NCBI GenBank assembly: GCA_040285825.1 | Contig: JAUPSS010000001.1 | Span: 2,108,001 to 2,172,000 of the forward strand | Direction of reading: 5' to 3' | DNA: 64,000 nucleotides | DNA from: Eukaryota sp. TZLM1-RC | Taxonomy: Eukaryota; Metamonada: BaSk clade | Shown: in pieces, positions 45,686 through 56,199 of the stretch | How the letters are laid out: each line of letters begins with the position of its first letter | Position numbering within the stretch: the first letter of the stretch is position 1 | Translations under genes and position numbers: made by a program | The notes under the pieces: model-generated | What the model was told of the DNA's origin: nothing | Databases searched by the model: none | What the model saw: only the letters and a program-made list of their open reading frames with translations

Positions 45686-47563
45686 ATGACCTTCTTGAAG
45701 CTCAATAGAATCATTGGATCAACCGCTTCATTGCACAAGTGTGCATCTTTTCATGGAGAAGATACCATTATCTATCCTGTGTCTGCTACTCTTGTTATCT
45801 CCAACAAAACATCTGGGCAACAGAGATTCCACTTTCATACTTATCCCATCAATCTCATCGAAACATCTCCCTCATACATAGCATCGGCCTCCACTTCACC
45901 ATCATACCCCCGTGATCCCTCTGCCGAACTCTACATTTGCAACATTGATGGTTCTGGTGCTGTCAAAATAGCCGATACAGGTAAAGGTCTGTCATCGATG
46001 TGCTTCTCTCCTGATGAACGTCTTCTATGTTGCACTTTCCTAGATGGAACTTTTCAAGTCTACGATCTCTCTAACAACGAGACTGCTTCCTCCATCAAAC
46101 AACCATCCGATTCTCCTCCTCCCTTCACAATCTTCTCTCCTCAGCATTCTTCTTCTTCTTACATCATTTTCACAGCATATGGACAGTCCCTCTACAAGAT
46201 CCATCTTTATTTTGATCGTCCATCTTTTTCTTACAGACTAGCCTTGAATCCCATATCTATACCTTCCCTAAAAAGAAACTTTGCGAGTGTTACCATAAAT
46301 AGTAACAATCTTTTCGCGACCACGACAGCTGGCGAGGTATTAATCCTTAATATTGAAACTTGTTCAGTGGTTTCGGTGCTTTCAGTTGGAAAATCCCTTG
46401 TTGGTATTTGCAAGGGTAATTCCAAATATTTTGCATTTGCAATAACTAATAATGGCAAAGTTTTTGGAATTCAAGCAGTCGGTCAAAAATATGATCTCAT
46501 GGAGGTCAATTCTGATCTACCTGCAAGCGTGTTGGTCAAGTCTGGTCAAGGTCAAAAGTCTGGTGATGACGTGACATTTTTGACCGTCTCTGCTGACAAT
46601 TGTATCTATTTATGTAAGGTTAATCAATCAGGAACTAAATCAAGCCTGCTAGAACAATCACATACATCACCAATTAAATCAATAGTTTCTAACCCCCTCA
46701 ACCTGGATCACGTCATCACTGCTGACTCAGCAGGACGTGTCAATCTTTGGTCACTTTCATCATTTAAAATTATTTCCTTTGTTAACCTCGATGGGCAGTG
46801 CTCTTCCCTTGAGTTTTCCAAGTTTAGCAAAGTTGTGTATGTCGGAACCGACAGAGGTGTCGTTTACTGTCTGGAATATCCTTCACTAAGGGTTCTATGG
46901 CAGAGACAAGCACATAGAGGATCAGTCACTAGTATTAGTGCTCCAAGTGAAGGAAATTTTGTAGCATCAGCTGGTGAAGATTGTACAATTAAAATTTTTG
47001 GAAAGAGCTCATCTAAGTTAGTTGACCAATTAGAATCACACACTGCAGCTGTCAGAGCCTTAAAGTTTGACAGTGATCATCAATTCAAGCTACATTCTGC
47101 TGGTGACGATAGAACCATTGTCACCTCAGATGTTACAACCTCTAATCGATTAGTTTCACACTTCCTCGGAGATGCAAGATTCATGGCATTGGATCAATTA
47201 GACTTGGAAGAATTCGAGTTGGTTACTATTGATACGAGCAAAAGACTGAATTTGTTTGATGTCGATATTGGTCCTTCCATGGGACTACTCAACACCCAAC
47301 ATACATCTACCCCTGTCTCTCTTCATTGTGGAAAGGACAGAACTGTTGTTGTTGGATATGCTGATGGTACGTTGGAGGTTATTAAAGTTGAATACATTGA
47401 TACTTCAAATGTTGGTTTAAAGGGTTCTCCACAGGCTAAGAGGGGTCAAGTCGTGGAAAGCTCGTTGACAGGTCACGTGGGTGCTGTTAATGGGGTCGTT
47501 ATGATTGGAAATTTGATTGTTAGTGTTGGTGAGGATTGTGGAATTTTTGTATGGGAAGTTTAA
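45686..47563 (+). CDS. WD40 beta-propeller protein, possibly CFAP52/EML-like
   Basis: 625 residues in one exon. About 12 WD40-like blades are implied, enough for two propellers. Clear units: MCFSPDERLLCCTFLDGTFQ, ITADSAGRVNLWSL, VASAGEDCTIKIFG, LHSAGDDRTIVTSD and the final VSVGEDCGIFVWEV. The beginning (IIGSTASLHKC.., then IIYPVSATLVISNKTSGQQ) resembles the start of CFAP52/WDR16 and EML propellers, which act at microtubules or cilia, but that match is from memory and weak. WDR1/AIP1 is an alternative. No membrane or signal segment. Confidence 0.78.
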   Translation: MTFLKLNRIIGSTASLHKCASFHGEDTIIYPVSATLVISNKTSGQQRFHFHTYPINLIETSPSYIASASTSPSYPRDPSAELYICNIDGSGAVKIADTGKGLSSMCFSPDERLLCCTFLDGTFQVYDLSNNETASSIKQPSDSPPPFTIFSPQHSSSSYIIFTAYGQSLYKIHLYFDRPSFSYRLALNPISIPSLKRNFASVTINSNNLFATTTAGEVLILNIETCSVVSVLSVGKSLVGICKGNSKYFAFAITNNGKVFGIQAVGQKYDLMEVNSDLPASVLVKSGQGQKSGDDVTFLTVSADNCIYLCKVNQSGTKSSLLEQSHTSPIKSIVSNPLNLDHVITADSAGRVNLWSLSSFKIISFVNLDGQCSSLEFSKFSKVVYVGTDRGVVYCLEYPSLRVLWQRQAHRGSVTSISAPSEGNFVASAGEDCTIKIFGKSSSKLVDQLESHTAAVRALKFDSDHQFKLHSAGDDRTIVTSDVTTSNRLVSHFLGDARFMALDQLDLEEFELVTIDTSKRLNLFDVDIGPSMGLLNTQHTSTPVSLHCGKDRTVVVGYADGTLEVIKVEYIDTSNVGLKGSPQAKRGQVVESSLTGHVGAVNGVVMIGNLIVSVGEDCGIFVWEV

Positions 47564-47934
47564 TTTGTTTATCTTAATAAATTGTATTTTTTGTAAATCT
47601 TAATTTTATTTCCAGTACACAATGTTATCGTTGTTGTAATTGGGAGGTGGAGAACCGATTATGTTTCAAAAATTTACTTATTCCAAATTAAATTCAACAC
47701 CCTGAAATTATATCTTGGTACACAATGAGCACTACCAACAGCAGGTGGAAACTTTAACCAACGTTTTGGAAATCATTTTAAGTTTTCTACTAAATTCTGA
47801 TTGTGCTTCTCATGTTGGTATTCAAGATTACTGACTCAACATTTGATTTTAAAGACAATAAAATTAAGTTGACAATTTCTGGTCTTGAGTTTGAAATTCT
47901 TTAAAATATTGAAATGGATTTGAAAATTGTAGGG
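47564..47934. other. Intergenic, no gene seen
   Basis: Holds the WD40 gene 3' UTR with AATAAA near 47576; otherwise empty. Confidence 0.45.
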
Positions 47935-48243
47935 TGATCTCAGCATCCGTGAATGCTGAATCTCACACTCATTGTGTTCTTTCTTCATATACTTTTTCCT
48001 TACATGGTATGCCTGAACCACTGGTTTTATCTTTTTTGGATGATTTTATTGAAATTGTCAAACAACGTATAGGAAGAATCGTTGACAAAATGTTTTGGCA
48101 GAACAGAATTGTACTTTCAATTTATAACGGTGTTGTGCCGCTATTGTCTTCTGCTTCATTATCTTTTGGGCGCTTTTATGAAAGAAAAACTTCCACTCAA
48201 TTTCTGTTGGCTGATTTGCGATATTTAGATTTAGAATTATAAG
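47935..48243 (+). repeat. Family B protein-coding repeat, C-terminal fragment
   Basis: About 100 open codons: SVNAESHTHC, FLDDFIEIVKQRIGRIVDKM, FWQNRIVLSIYNG, FGRFYERKTSTQF, stop at 48241-48243. The best-preserved copy of the C-terminal half. Confidence 0.52.
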
Positions 48244-49781
48244 TTTCTTGTTTAGTTTTTTGAATAGAATAAATTTGATTTTACAATACAATTTCTATAT
48301 TATTTACACATCTGGCTCCAGACGATAAGAAGAGATCAAAAAACATGATTCAGAGTATAGAAGTTCTATTTTCACTTAATTCTTTATCGACCAAGTAGAT
48401 TTCCTGTCACAGTCTTTCATTTTACTGGTCCTCCAGATCAAATTTGCAAATGTTACTTAACTTCGATTGTCAGAAATAGAACCTGGGTCACAACGGAGAG
48501 TTCAAAAATATTGCAGACCCACAAAATATGGTGACTGAAAAATTGGCGAATTGTCAAAGGCCTCCGAAGATTCGCCACTTTGTTTCGCCGATTATATTTT
48601 TCTAAAAGAAAATAAAAAAAATAAAAAAATCAGATTTTTTTGAAAATCAATACTATAAAATTGAACGATAAAGCAGTAGACATTCGTAAAAGTTAGTAGT
48701 TGAATTAATTGAACAAGAATTAAATGGGCGCTGTCGAATAACTACTTCTAATCAATTGAGAGTGAGTCTCTCAATATGATTAAAACTATAGCAGCAACAC
48801 TATACAGTAGTTACCGAGTGTGGGAAAAGGTAGTCGCAAATTTGTAATTGGTTATGAAAACAGCAACACAACAACTGATATATTCATTTAAAACAATTTC
48901 TAATTGAATAATTTAAGTCACAACATCATATTATTGGTACAAATACTGTGGCGGAATACTGTATACGTCTCACAAGATTGTACATGTACAAAAGAGATTA
49001 TAAATTGCATTTCATATTCTGGGTTCAATTTCTATTGTAAACTTGTTTCTGGAAAAAATGCACCCATTAAATATGGCAACTGATTAAATTGGCGAGTTCA
49101 ATGGTGTTGTAAAATTCACCATATTTTGTTCCATAATTTTTCGGAATACAGTAACTGTATACCACGATTACCGACACAATGGAGCAAATTGTCTCACTGA
49201 TAAATTATTTGGTGCATTTTCACTTCTGGGTCAGGTCAATACATTTTGAACATTGATTTTCTCATCAAATACAAGGTAGTGAACGTCTATTTTGGTAAAA
49301 TCTTATTGTATTCCAGCCAACACCATTTGAAAATGACAAATCAAAAGTTTTTTCAGTTCTGAACCTCATTTCAATATACAAAAGACTACTAGTCTTCAAC
49401 ACCTCTACCCACCAGAATATAAAACTGTAGGCTGATTGAAGAAGTTTAAGTTGAATTGTGTGATACGTGAATTCATTTGATTCATAAAGAAACACCAAGC
49501 TATCTATTTGTGAATATTGTGTTGCAATATTGAACTATTTTTCCAAATGAATTGAAATCTTAGATATTTGTCAACCTCTAATCTGATCAACATTTGCCGC
49601 AACAGAAAATGTTTAACTAAGTGTTAACAATAATTCGGATGGTAAAACTTTGAGGACGAAATGTAAAAGTACAACCACTGATGGAGATGCAAAGGAATAT
49701 TTTTTCCAATAATATATTGTTGAAAAGTGCATTTTGGATCGCATACTTTGTCTTTATACATTATAATATTGCACTTATGTA
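48244..49781. other. Intergenic with possible fold-back element
   Basis: No gene. CAAAATATGGTGA at 48524 has its inverted match near 49125-49137, with AAATTGGCGA repeats inside, so a decayed MITE-like element of about 610 bp is possible but not secure. Confidence 0.3.
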
Positions 49782-50300
49782 ATCCCCACACTTGAAAAAT
49801 AAATTCATAACTAATGAGACGATATTCATTGAACCAAGATTTCCTTCACAAAATCTTGATCTGATGTCTAGCTAAAGCTTCTGTAATTCAATTAAAAAAC
49901 CGATGCAATCTATTTAAAATGGCAAATTGATTTTGAAAACGTCATAAAAAGTTTTCAAATCTATTCATTCTTTTTACTTGAACCATTTTTTGGAAACCAT
50001 TCAAAAAGTTATAGAAATACCTTTTGTAAAAATTACGTTTATAGAAAACAGAAAAGCAGTAAAAACATCTTTTTATCGAAAATTGAATAAGAAAGGATGT
50101 AGATAGAACAATGAAAAAGACGTCATCAGCATCTTGTTTTCGTTCATTCTATTTTTTGACTCTATTGGATTCAGAAACAGATTCGGACATCAGTAAAAAA
50201 AGTAGAAACAATAATAGCGGCTCTGTAAGAATTTAAGTTAGATGGATTGTTTGAAGAGGAGAATGAGAAAAATAATAATTACGTTATAAATATAATACTA
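49782..50300 (-). mobile_element. Family A, internally deleted copy with both ends
   Basis: On the minus strand its 5' part (50300-50100) repeats the start of the element at 800-650, including the codons for SESVSESNRVKK. It is then joined directly to the 3' part and tail (49990-49785). At about 500 bp it looks like a non-autonomous derivative. Confidence 0.55.
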
Positions 50301-50319
50301 TAATACTATAAAACGATAT

Positions 50320-50505
50320 AATTTTTGGCGTTCTCGAATTCAATTTGCCATTGTTAATAGATTACCTCGGTTTCTCCATCGAATAAGAGAAGCCTTAGCT
50401 AGGCAGCAAGCAGATCAAGATTTTGTAGAGGAAATCTTGATTGAATGATATTCGTCCCATTAGCCATGAATTAATTTAATTAAGTGTGCATGTTCAACAA
50501 ATAGT
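50320..50505 (+). repeat. Family A 3' end, plus strand
   Basis: FLHRIREALARQQADQDFVE followed by the tail AAGTGTGCATGTTCAACAAA. Head to head with the minus-strand copy beside it. Confidence 0.6.
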
Positions 50506-50769
50506 ATATAATAATATGACATTATATCAATATTTTAAATATATTAAAATACATTCTTCGTACATTACAAAAACGACTGACTGGAACGTATGAAAATGAT
50601 CTTTATAAAAATATATGCAACTCAGCTGTTTTTAAATCATGATCTTCACTCATTGTTATTGGAAAAGGGTGTTTGTGAAAATCAGTCATCAGATTCTTCA
50701 CTGTTTGTAACCATTGAACCACGAAGATTTGGACTCTGTGCCACTAATGAAGCATTTGTAACAAAATAG

Positions 50770-51120
50770 AGATTGTATTTGAATATCCCCATTAATCAAT
50801 TATATCAAAAGAAAAATGTATTTTTTCGAATTCACCACAGCTCATTTTGTGTCATGCTATGAATTGTTCGAAAATGATAACTTAATTAACTTCATTACAT
50901 GATACTGATAGAGACACTGTTGTTTATCTGGCTCAAACTGTAAGAATTTCCTGTATCAAAGAGCCTCCGGTGAAAGAAACACTGTCATTGAATAATTTTG
51001 GTTGCGATGATAGAGGTGAGGTATACTGTGATTGGATTGAGAACTCTGAAGTTGCTGTTGCTTTTGTCTCCTTTAATATTCCTAATGACGCTTTGGTCCA
51101 AAGGAGAAAACTTAATTCTG
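50770..51120 (+). repeat. Family A retroelement fragment, plus strand
   Basis: Collinear with 19310-19000 (minus): zinc-motif region degraded (TCATGCTATGAATTGTTCGA), then RDTV, SLNNFGCDDRGEVYCDWIE and VAVAFVS. Stops and frame changes present. Confidence 0.6.
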
Positions 51121-51266
51121 TAAGGTACTGGTTGAAAACAATGTCTTTATATTATTTAGTTTTTATTATTTAAAATTTATTGGAAGCAAATGCAACCTTC
51201 AACATGGACAAGACATAAAAGAATCACTAGAAAAATCCTAAATCCATCATACTATCATTTATTACA

Positions 51267-54200
51267 TCAGCCGTCTAAGATATCATGTGTTATACACTTC
51301 CAATCCACCTCTTGCCCGGTATAAGTTTTCTGAAAAACAGCTGCACCAGTATAGATTAAACAGAATGGTTCATCCAACAGATCTGTTTCTGGGCTAATCA
51401 ACTCAAAACTATTCTCTCTATATAACAATCCAAACGAGGGCTCTTTATTGACATCGACTGAATTACCATCAATTTCATTGGGTCTCTTGTGGCATTTGAC
51501 AAAGACACATAAGTTGGTGATCCACAATGGCAACTCAGAAAGATCATCGCCAACTTGAGATTCCCAGAAAACATCCAATCGATTTGGAGATGGGGCAACA
51601 TCGTTAAAAGAAACAATAGCCTGCAGAGCAGTTACAGTGATTTGTTGTTTGCTACTCAATTCAAAAAAATCATGAGCCAAAATCGTATCACAGCACGTTT
51701 TCAGTAGCTCATAGTTGTCGTTGCAGTGCGCAAAGGCCTCCAGCAATTTCTCAACAGAATTATCATGTAAAAACTTTAACAACAGACAAAGACGAGTATA
51801 ATCCACACAAAATTGAGGCCAATCATCAGAAAAGAATGAATTCAACCGTCGAAGAAAATCTTTTTCTTCCACACCCAATTGTTCAAAAACCTCAAAGGAA
51901 AATTTTGATGAATTGGAACCCACAAAATCGAGACACCAATCAATTAAAGTACTTGTTGATGGCTGCTGATAGGGAAATTCTAAGACATATATCAAAGCTT
52001 TTAAATAGTTCACAGAAGCATGATATGTTATGGTTTTTTCATTTTTGGGAAGTGAGGTAACTGCATTTGAATAATATTTGAGAGCATTTTCCAAATCTTC
52101 AAATTTATCTAATGAATGGAACGTTTTGCTTGATAAATATCGAAACATGTCTGCTAAAGCGACGGAAAAGACGACATCAGTAGACATAACATTTCCTTCC
52201 TCAACAACAACTACTTTGCTTTTAATTGATTTGTAGTTTGATTGATTAACATAGACATTCTTCAACAGTTTTAACATCAAATGATACAAAACTGATGATG
52301 GTTGTGCTTGAACAATACTAACAAGAGAATCCCAATGCTCGTTGATAAACCTCCATGTAATATCTGATGAACTTTGAAGAAATGATTGGCTTTTAATGGA
52401 TCGACCGATATTGTTAATTAATACAGATTCGTTCGCATAAACTTCTGCTAGCATATTAATGAAAATTTCTTTCTTGACATCAGGATAGGTTTTCAGCAAT
52501 AAATTGATGGACTCCAAATAGGAAGATTTCATTTGAATAAAAACTACACAGAAAATCTTTGCTACTGATAAATTCATGTTGATTGTACCGTCTTGTTGGA
52601 CATCCAAAAACCGTTGAAATAATTTAACATTTGCATCAGGACAAAGAAGAAGGACAACAACATTTTTCCGATTAATTGAGGTGATAACATGCAAGGTACA
52701 AATACAATGAAGCAAAGCTCGATAGAGTGGTGTTTGCACGGATTTGACAAGTTTTTCAATGATAGTGGGTGCGTTTGAGAAACCTTCCTGGAAGATATGC
52801 AATCCCAGATATAAGAAGTCTGGAAAATGAATACCATGTCCTTTAATATTTGAATAATTGGTCAAATCAGTTTCAATCCGAACATGTTGGAGTAGAATAT
52901 TTAAGGCACGTTCGAATTTACTAGAACACAATTCCGATTGGCTGGGAGAAACGTAATCAACATATCTAAATTTTCTATTGTTCCGCTTTCTACTTACAGT
53001 TTTAAATGTATTCAAAACAAGGCGGATGAACACGAGTGAAACTGGGTTTTTGAATGGATACTGGGATGATTTACAGAATTGATCAACTTTATTCCAAGAT
53101 TCATCATCTAACTCAGGACAATATAAATAAACAACGTGTGTGGTGGGAGCAAGAATGTCTCCCAAGCTTCTGAAATAGTTATTCAATTTGCCATACTTGG
53201 AACCAGAATAAACAAAAGCAGCGCAATCTTCATTATGTTTTGATAATTCGAGAATGGACAACAAAATTGCAGTACGTGCTCCAGAAAATGGCTCCTTACT
53301 GTGCACCGTCAACTTCGTGCATGGATCATGATAACTTTGCTTGAGGATATCACATAAATTTTCAACTCCACTATGTATAGGAATGAGACATTGTGCGGAG
53401 AAAAGCTCAAGTTTTGGCTTACAGCCCTTTAGAAAACTAACGTAATCAGCTCTTTGATCACGTGGAACATCACTAACAGGAAATCTTGTGAAAGACTCAG
53501 ACAGTACTGGATGAAAGAAGCGAAAACGACGACCAGAAGATTCTTCTCGTGTAACAAAATCAAAAATTTGGAAGCTTGACAGACTTGAGAACTCATCATT
53601 ATTGTTGCTATTGCATCTAGAATTCGATAAAGGCTCAAGAGGTAATAGATTGTTTGGAAATCCAATACATTCTGCAGACATTCCCTCCCTGAACTTTCCG
53701 ATGATTTCTGGTAAATGAATTGTGGAAACCTTATAAATATATCTATTCTTAAAGGATGCGACTTCATCTAAGTTAATCTGTTCAAAATATATTGCTTTGA
53801 GATTAATCTCAGAGGTTGGAAAATTCTCCATCTTAAGAAGATCAATGACAGAAGTTTCAGATAAATCCAAAAACGATAAGAATGGCAAACTCAATAAATT
53901 CCACAAAAAATATAGTCTATAAGGATTGTCTGAAAAGATTTCAGTAGAATTAAACAACAACGACATCTCCTTAAAGCTTTGGGCTAGAGACCGTGGAAAA
54001 CGTTGCGAGAATATTTGGTAGAAATTAGAAGCTATATGAACTCTTGAAAGCAGGCTATTTCGATCACCACAGCGTAGCCAAATACCTCTTGAATCCCGAT
54101 ACTTGGAATTGGCAGACACAACTTGTAATGGGGATTGTTGAATAGGAATTTCCATTAAAGTCACGATTCTGGTGTTACCATCGGGATCTGTCCATTTCAT

Positions 54201-54584
54201 CAACGGATGAAGATTGAAATTCACAGCATGACCAAAGCAGGTGCTGAACAGCTCATGAGCAGACAGTGTGGAGTGGGAAAATTTAAGAGATGTTGCTTTG
54301 GCTTTGTAATCACGAAGAACGCTTGACAAGGGAGGGTCATTATCACAAGGATCCGGCCAGTATACCACAATAAAGACAGATCTAGAGAAAGAAAGACCCT
54401 TGAACTCTGTCCCCGAGTTATGCATTGCACAAACAGCCTTGACAAATTCAATATTAGCGTTAGACTGTGATGATTGTACAGGAAAGTAGTCCTTAAACTC
54501 CAAACCTTGATCCTCATGAAGTTTGTTGTCAAAGTAGTCAATATAGTAGTCAATGAATTTGAGTACATCTTCTTTTGGAACCAT
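51267..54584 (-). CDS. Large protein with AlbA_2/Schlafen-like N-terminal domain
   Basis: An uninterrupted frame of 1105 residues. Near 28-190 the pattern GLEFKDYFP, then VKAVCAMHNSGTEFKG, then EIPIQQSPLQVVS and SRGIWLRCGDRN follows the divergent AlbA_2 domain of Schlafen-type proteins (ExxxEFK, AFxNxxGG, RxGxxN), though the Gly-Gly is reduced. The remaining 900 residues are helical and unlike anything I recognise; no helicase motifs are evident. AlbA_2 proteins bind or cut nucleic acids and often act in defence or RNA control, but activity here is inference. The ATG at 54584 lies only 28 bp downstream of the retrotransposon LTR, and the original upstream region is now 7 kb away. Confidence 0.68.
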   Translation of the reverse strand: MVPKEDVLKFIDYYIDYFDNKLHEDQGLEFKDYFPVQSSQSNANIEFVKAVCAMHNSGTEFKGLSFSRSVFIVVYWPDPCDNDPPLSSVLRDYKAKATSLKFSHSTLSAHELFSTCFGHAVNFNLHPLMKWTDPDGNTRIVTLMEIPIQQSPLQVVSANSKYRDSRGIWLRCGDRNSLLSRVHIASNFYQIFSQRFPRSLAQSFKEMSLLFNSTEIFSDNPYRLYFLWNLLSLPFLSFLDLSETSVIDLLKMENFPTSEINLKAIYFEQINLDEVASFKNRYIYKVSTIHLPEIIGKFREGMSAECIGFPNNLLPLEPLSNSRCNSNNNDEFSSLSSFQIFDFVTREESSGRRFRFFHPVLSESFTRFPVSDVPRDQRADYVSFLKGCKPKLELFSAQCLIPIHSGVENLCDILKQSYHDPCTKLTVHSKEPFSGARTAILLSILELSKHNEDCAAFVYSGSKYGKLNNYFRSLGDILAPTTHVVYLYCPELDDESWNKVDQFCKSSQYPFKNPVSLVFIRLVLNTFKTVSRKRNNRKFRYVDYVSPSQSELCSSKFERALNILLQHVRIETDLTNYSNIKGHGIHFPDFLYLGLHIFQEGFSNAPTIIEKLVKSVQTPLYRALLHCICTLHVITSINRKNVVVLLLCPDANVKLFQRFLDVQQDGTINMNLSVAKIFCVVFIQMKSSYLESINLLLKTYPDVKKEIFINMLAEVYANESVLINNIGRSIKSQSFLQSSSDITWRFINEHWDSLVSIVQAQPSSVLYHLMLKLLKNVYVNQSNYKSIKSKVVVVEEGNVMSTDVVFSVALADMFRYLSSKTFHSLDKFEDLENALKYYSNAVTSLPKNEKTITYHASVNYLKALIYVLEFPYQQPSTSTLIDWCLDFVGSNSSKFSFEVFEQLGVEEKDFLRRLNSFFSDDWPQFCVDYTRLCLLLKFLHDNSVEKLLEAFAHCNDNYELLKTCCDTILAHDFFELSSKQQITVTALQAIVSFNDVAPSPNRLDVFWESQVGDDLSELPLWITNLCVFVKCHKRPNEIDGNSVDVNKEPSFGLLYRENSFELISPETDLLDEPFCLIYTGAAVFQKTYTGQEVDWKCITHDILDG

Positions 54585-54612
54585 TATATGATAAGTGGGA
54601 AATTCCCATAAG

Positions 54613-54692
54613 TGTTGCCTAAAGTCTATTGTAGTAAAGAAAAAGTCTGATTTAATTTCTATTCATATTATATAAGCCTTAGGGCGCCAACA
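54613..54692 (-). repeat. 3' LTR of the Ty3/gypsy element
   Basis: 80 bp, on the minus strand TGTTGG..CAACA with TG/CA ends. Four substitutions separate it from the other LTR, so the insertion is not brand new. 80 bp is very short for an LTR. Confidence 0.9.
54668..54675 (-). promoter_or_regulatory. TATA-like element inside the LTR
   Basis: TTATATAA on the minus strand, 84 bp before the ATG of the Schlafen-like gene, which is read in the same direction. A candidate promoter for that gene; also present in the other LTR. Confidence 0.4.
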
Positions 54693-54710
54693 CTGCTTCT
54701 TCCCTTTTTC
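54693..54710 (-). other. Polypurine tract
   Basis: On the minus strand GAAAAAGGGAAGAAGCAG directly precedes the 3' LTR, the position where plus-strand DNA synthesis is primed. No convincing tRNA primer site was found beyond the 5' LTR. Confidence 0.65.
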
Positions 54711-54821
54711 AAAATAAATCAGCTTATATGAATATGAAATAAAAACTATATACAAATAACGAAATAACTACAATAAATGCATATAATCGATATAATATAA
54801 ATAATCGATATAAACTAAGAA

Positions 54822-56199
54822 TTAGCTCCTCTTCCTAATTCTATTGCTGCGTCTAGGCTTCTTAGAAGGCGTAGACTCATTGGAGGTACCTTGTCGTCGA
54901 CTAATGGTACGTTTTCCAATTTTCTTATTATCCTTACTAAATAACTTATAAGCTTCTGAGTGTTTAACTGAATGGAGTGGCTCTTCCGTTGTCTCACCGC
55001 CAAACCACTGAACAGTACAGAAACTACCTGAATCAGAGTGGTATTCTGAGAGGATTTTCTCTATAACGTGTTTTTCGGAATCGCCTGCAGCGACTGCTTT
55101 GAGGAACTCAATGTCCTGTGGATTTTCTGCGTTATAGATTTTGCAATCTTTCTTGGCAGCTTTTAATTCTGTGCCAGTAGTAAGATTCTTCAATAATAAA
55201 GTAGATTTGGATGAAAGGTCAATAACTGAGAATGGTCCATTCCAAGATCCATGCAATTTATTATTTTGCTTGGTTTTACGTAAGACGTAGTCACCAATAT
55301 TAAATGCTAAATAACACGAATTAGTACTATCTACTGAAGACGGAGTATTTAATGTTTGGTGACGCTCTGCTTCTTCCCTTTTTTCTTGTAGACGAGTGTT
55401 TTTCATTTTGATGTCATCTAATAAGGGGATATTAGTTTCAAATTTGGATAAATTTCCTAATATATTAGCAGGGTCTGTTCTTGGGCTAATCGAAAAACCG
55501 AACATGAGTTCGATTGGGGTAAAACCAGTTTTTCTGCTTTTAGTAGAATTTATTAATAGTTGGGATATAGGTACGTATGTAGACCAATTTCCGTAATCGT
55601 TGAAATCTATTAATAGTTTCCTTAAGCATTGAAGAACGTCTCTATGTTTACGTTCTACAAGTCCATTACTTTCTGAATAGTGGGGAATTGAGTTACTCAT
55701 CTCAATCGCTAATCTGTTACACACTATCTTAAAAGTCTCATTGGTGAACTCAGGACCATTATCACTATGAATTAACATAGGTATGCCAAAGATAGCGCAA
55801 ACATTCCAAATCAAAGCATCTGCGGTTTCTAAGGCATTGAGTTCTTTTAGAGGGACTAAGATTGTATATCCAGTAAAAGAGTCTACATATACTAATAGAT
55901 ATTTGTTTCCTTCGTTGTCAGAATTTAGGGGTTTCAATTGTATCGACGTTTAATCTGGCAAAAGGACGATCTGCCCATAAAGATCCTGTGGAAGGTGTTT
56001 TTGATCTTTTAACTGGAGCCGTTTTTTGACAAGTTGGACATCTTTTGACATGATTAATGAGGTCCTTTCTCATATTGGGCCAGTAGAAATCGCTTTTGGA
56101 TAGTTTGTGTAAACTATCGTTTTTGCTAGGGTGACCAGATTGAACCAAACCATGTGTTAATAGTAGTGCCTGTTTTCTGAGGGTCTTTGGAATCAAAAT
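54822..56199 (-). pseudogene. Integrase of the Ty3/gypsy element
   Basis: Follows an in-frame stop after the RNase H part. The zinc-binding HHCC domain is visible (LTHGLVQSGH, then CPTCQK). The DDE core follows in another frame, entered near 55930 by a one-base shift: VDSFTGY, HSDNGPEF, SNGLVERKH. A GPF-type C-terminal module (WNGPFSVIDL) ends it, followed by a basic tail. The enzyme inserts the cDNA into the genome; this copy cannot be translated in one piece. Confidence 0.88.

Noticed and set aside
48524-49137. MITE with CAAAATATGGTGA ends
   Set aside because: Only 13 bp of inverted match and no target duplication; may be chance in AT-rich DNA.
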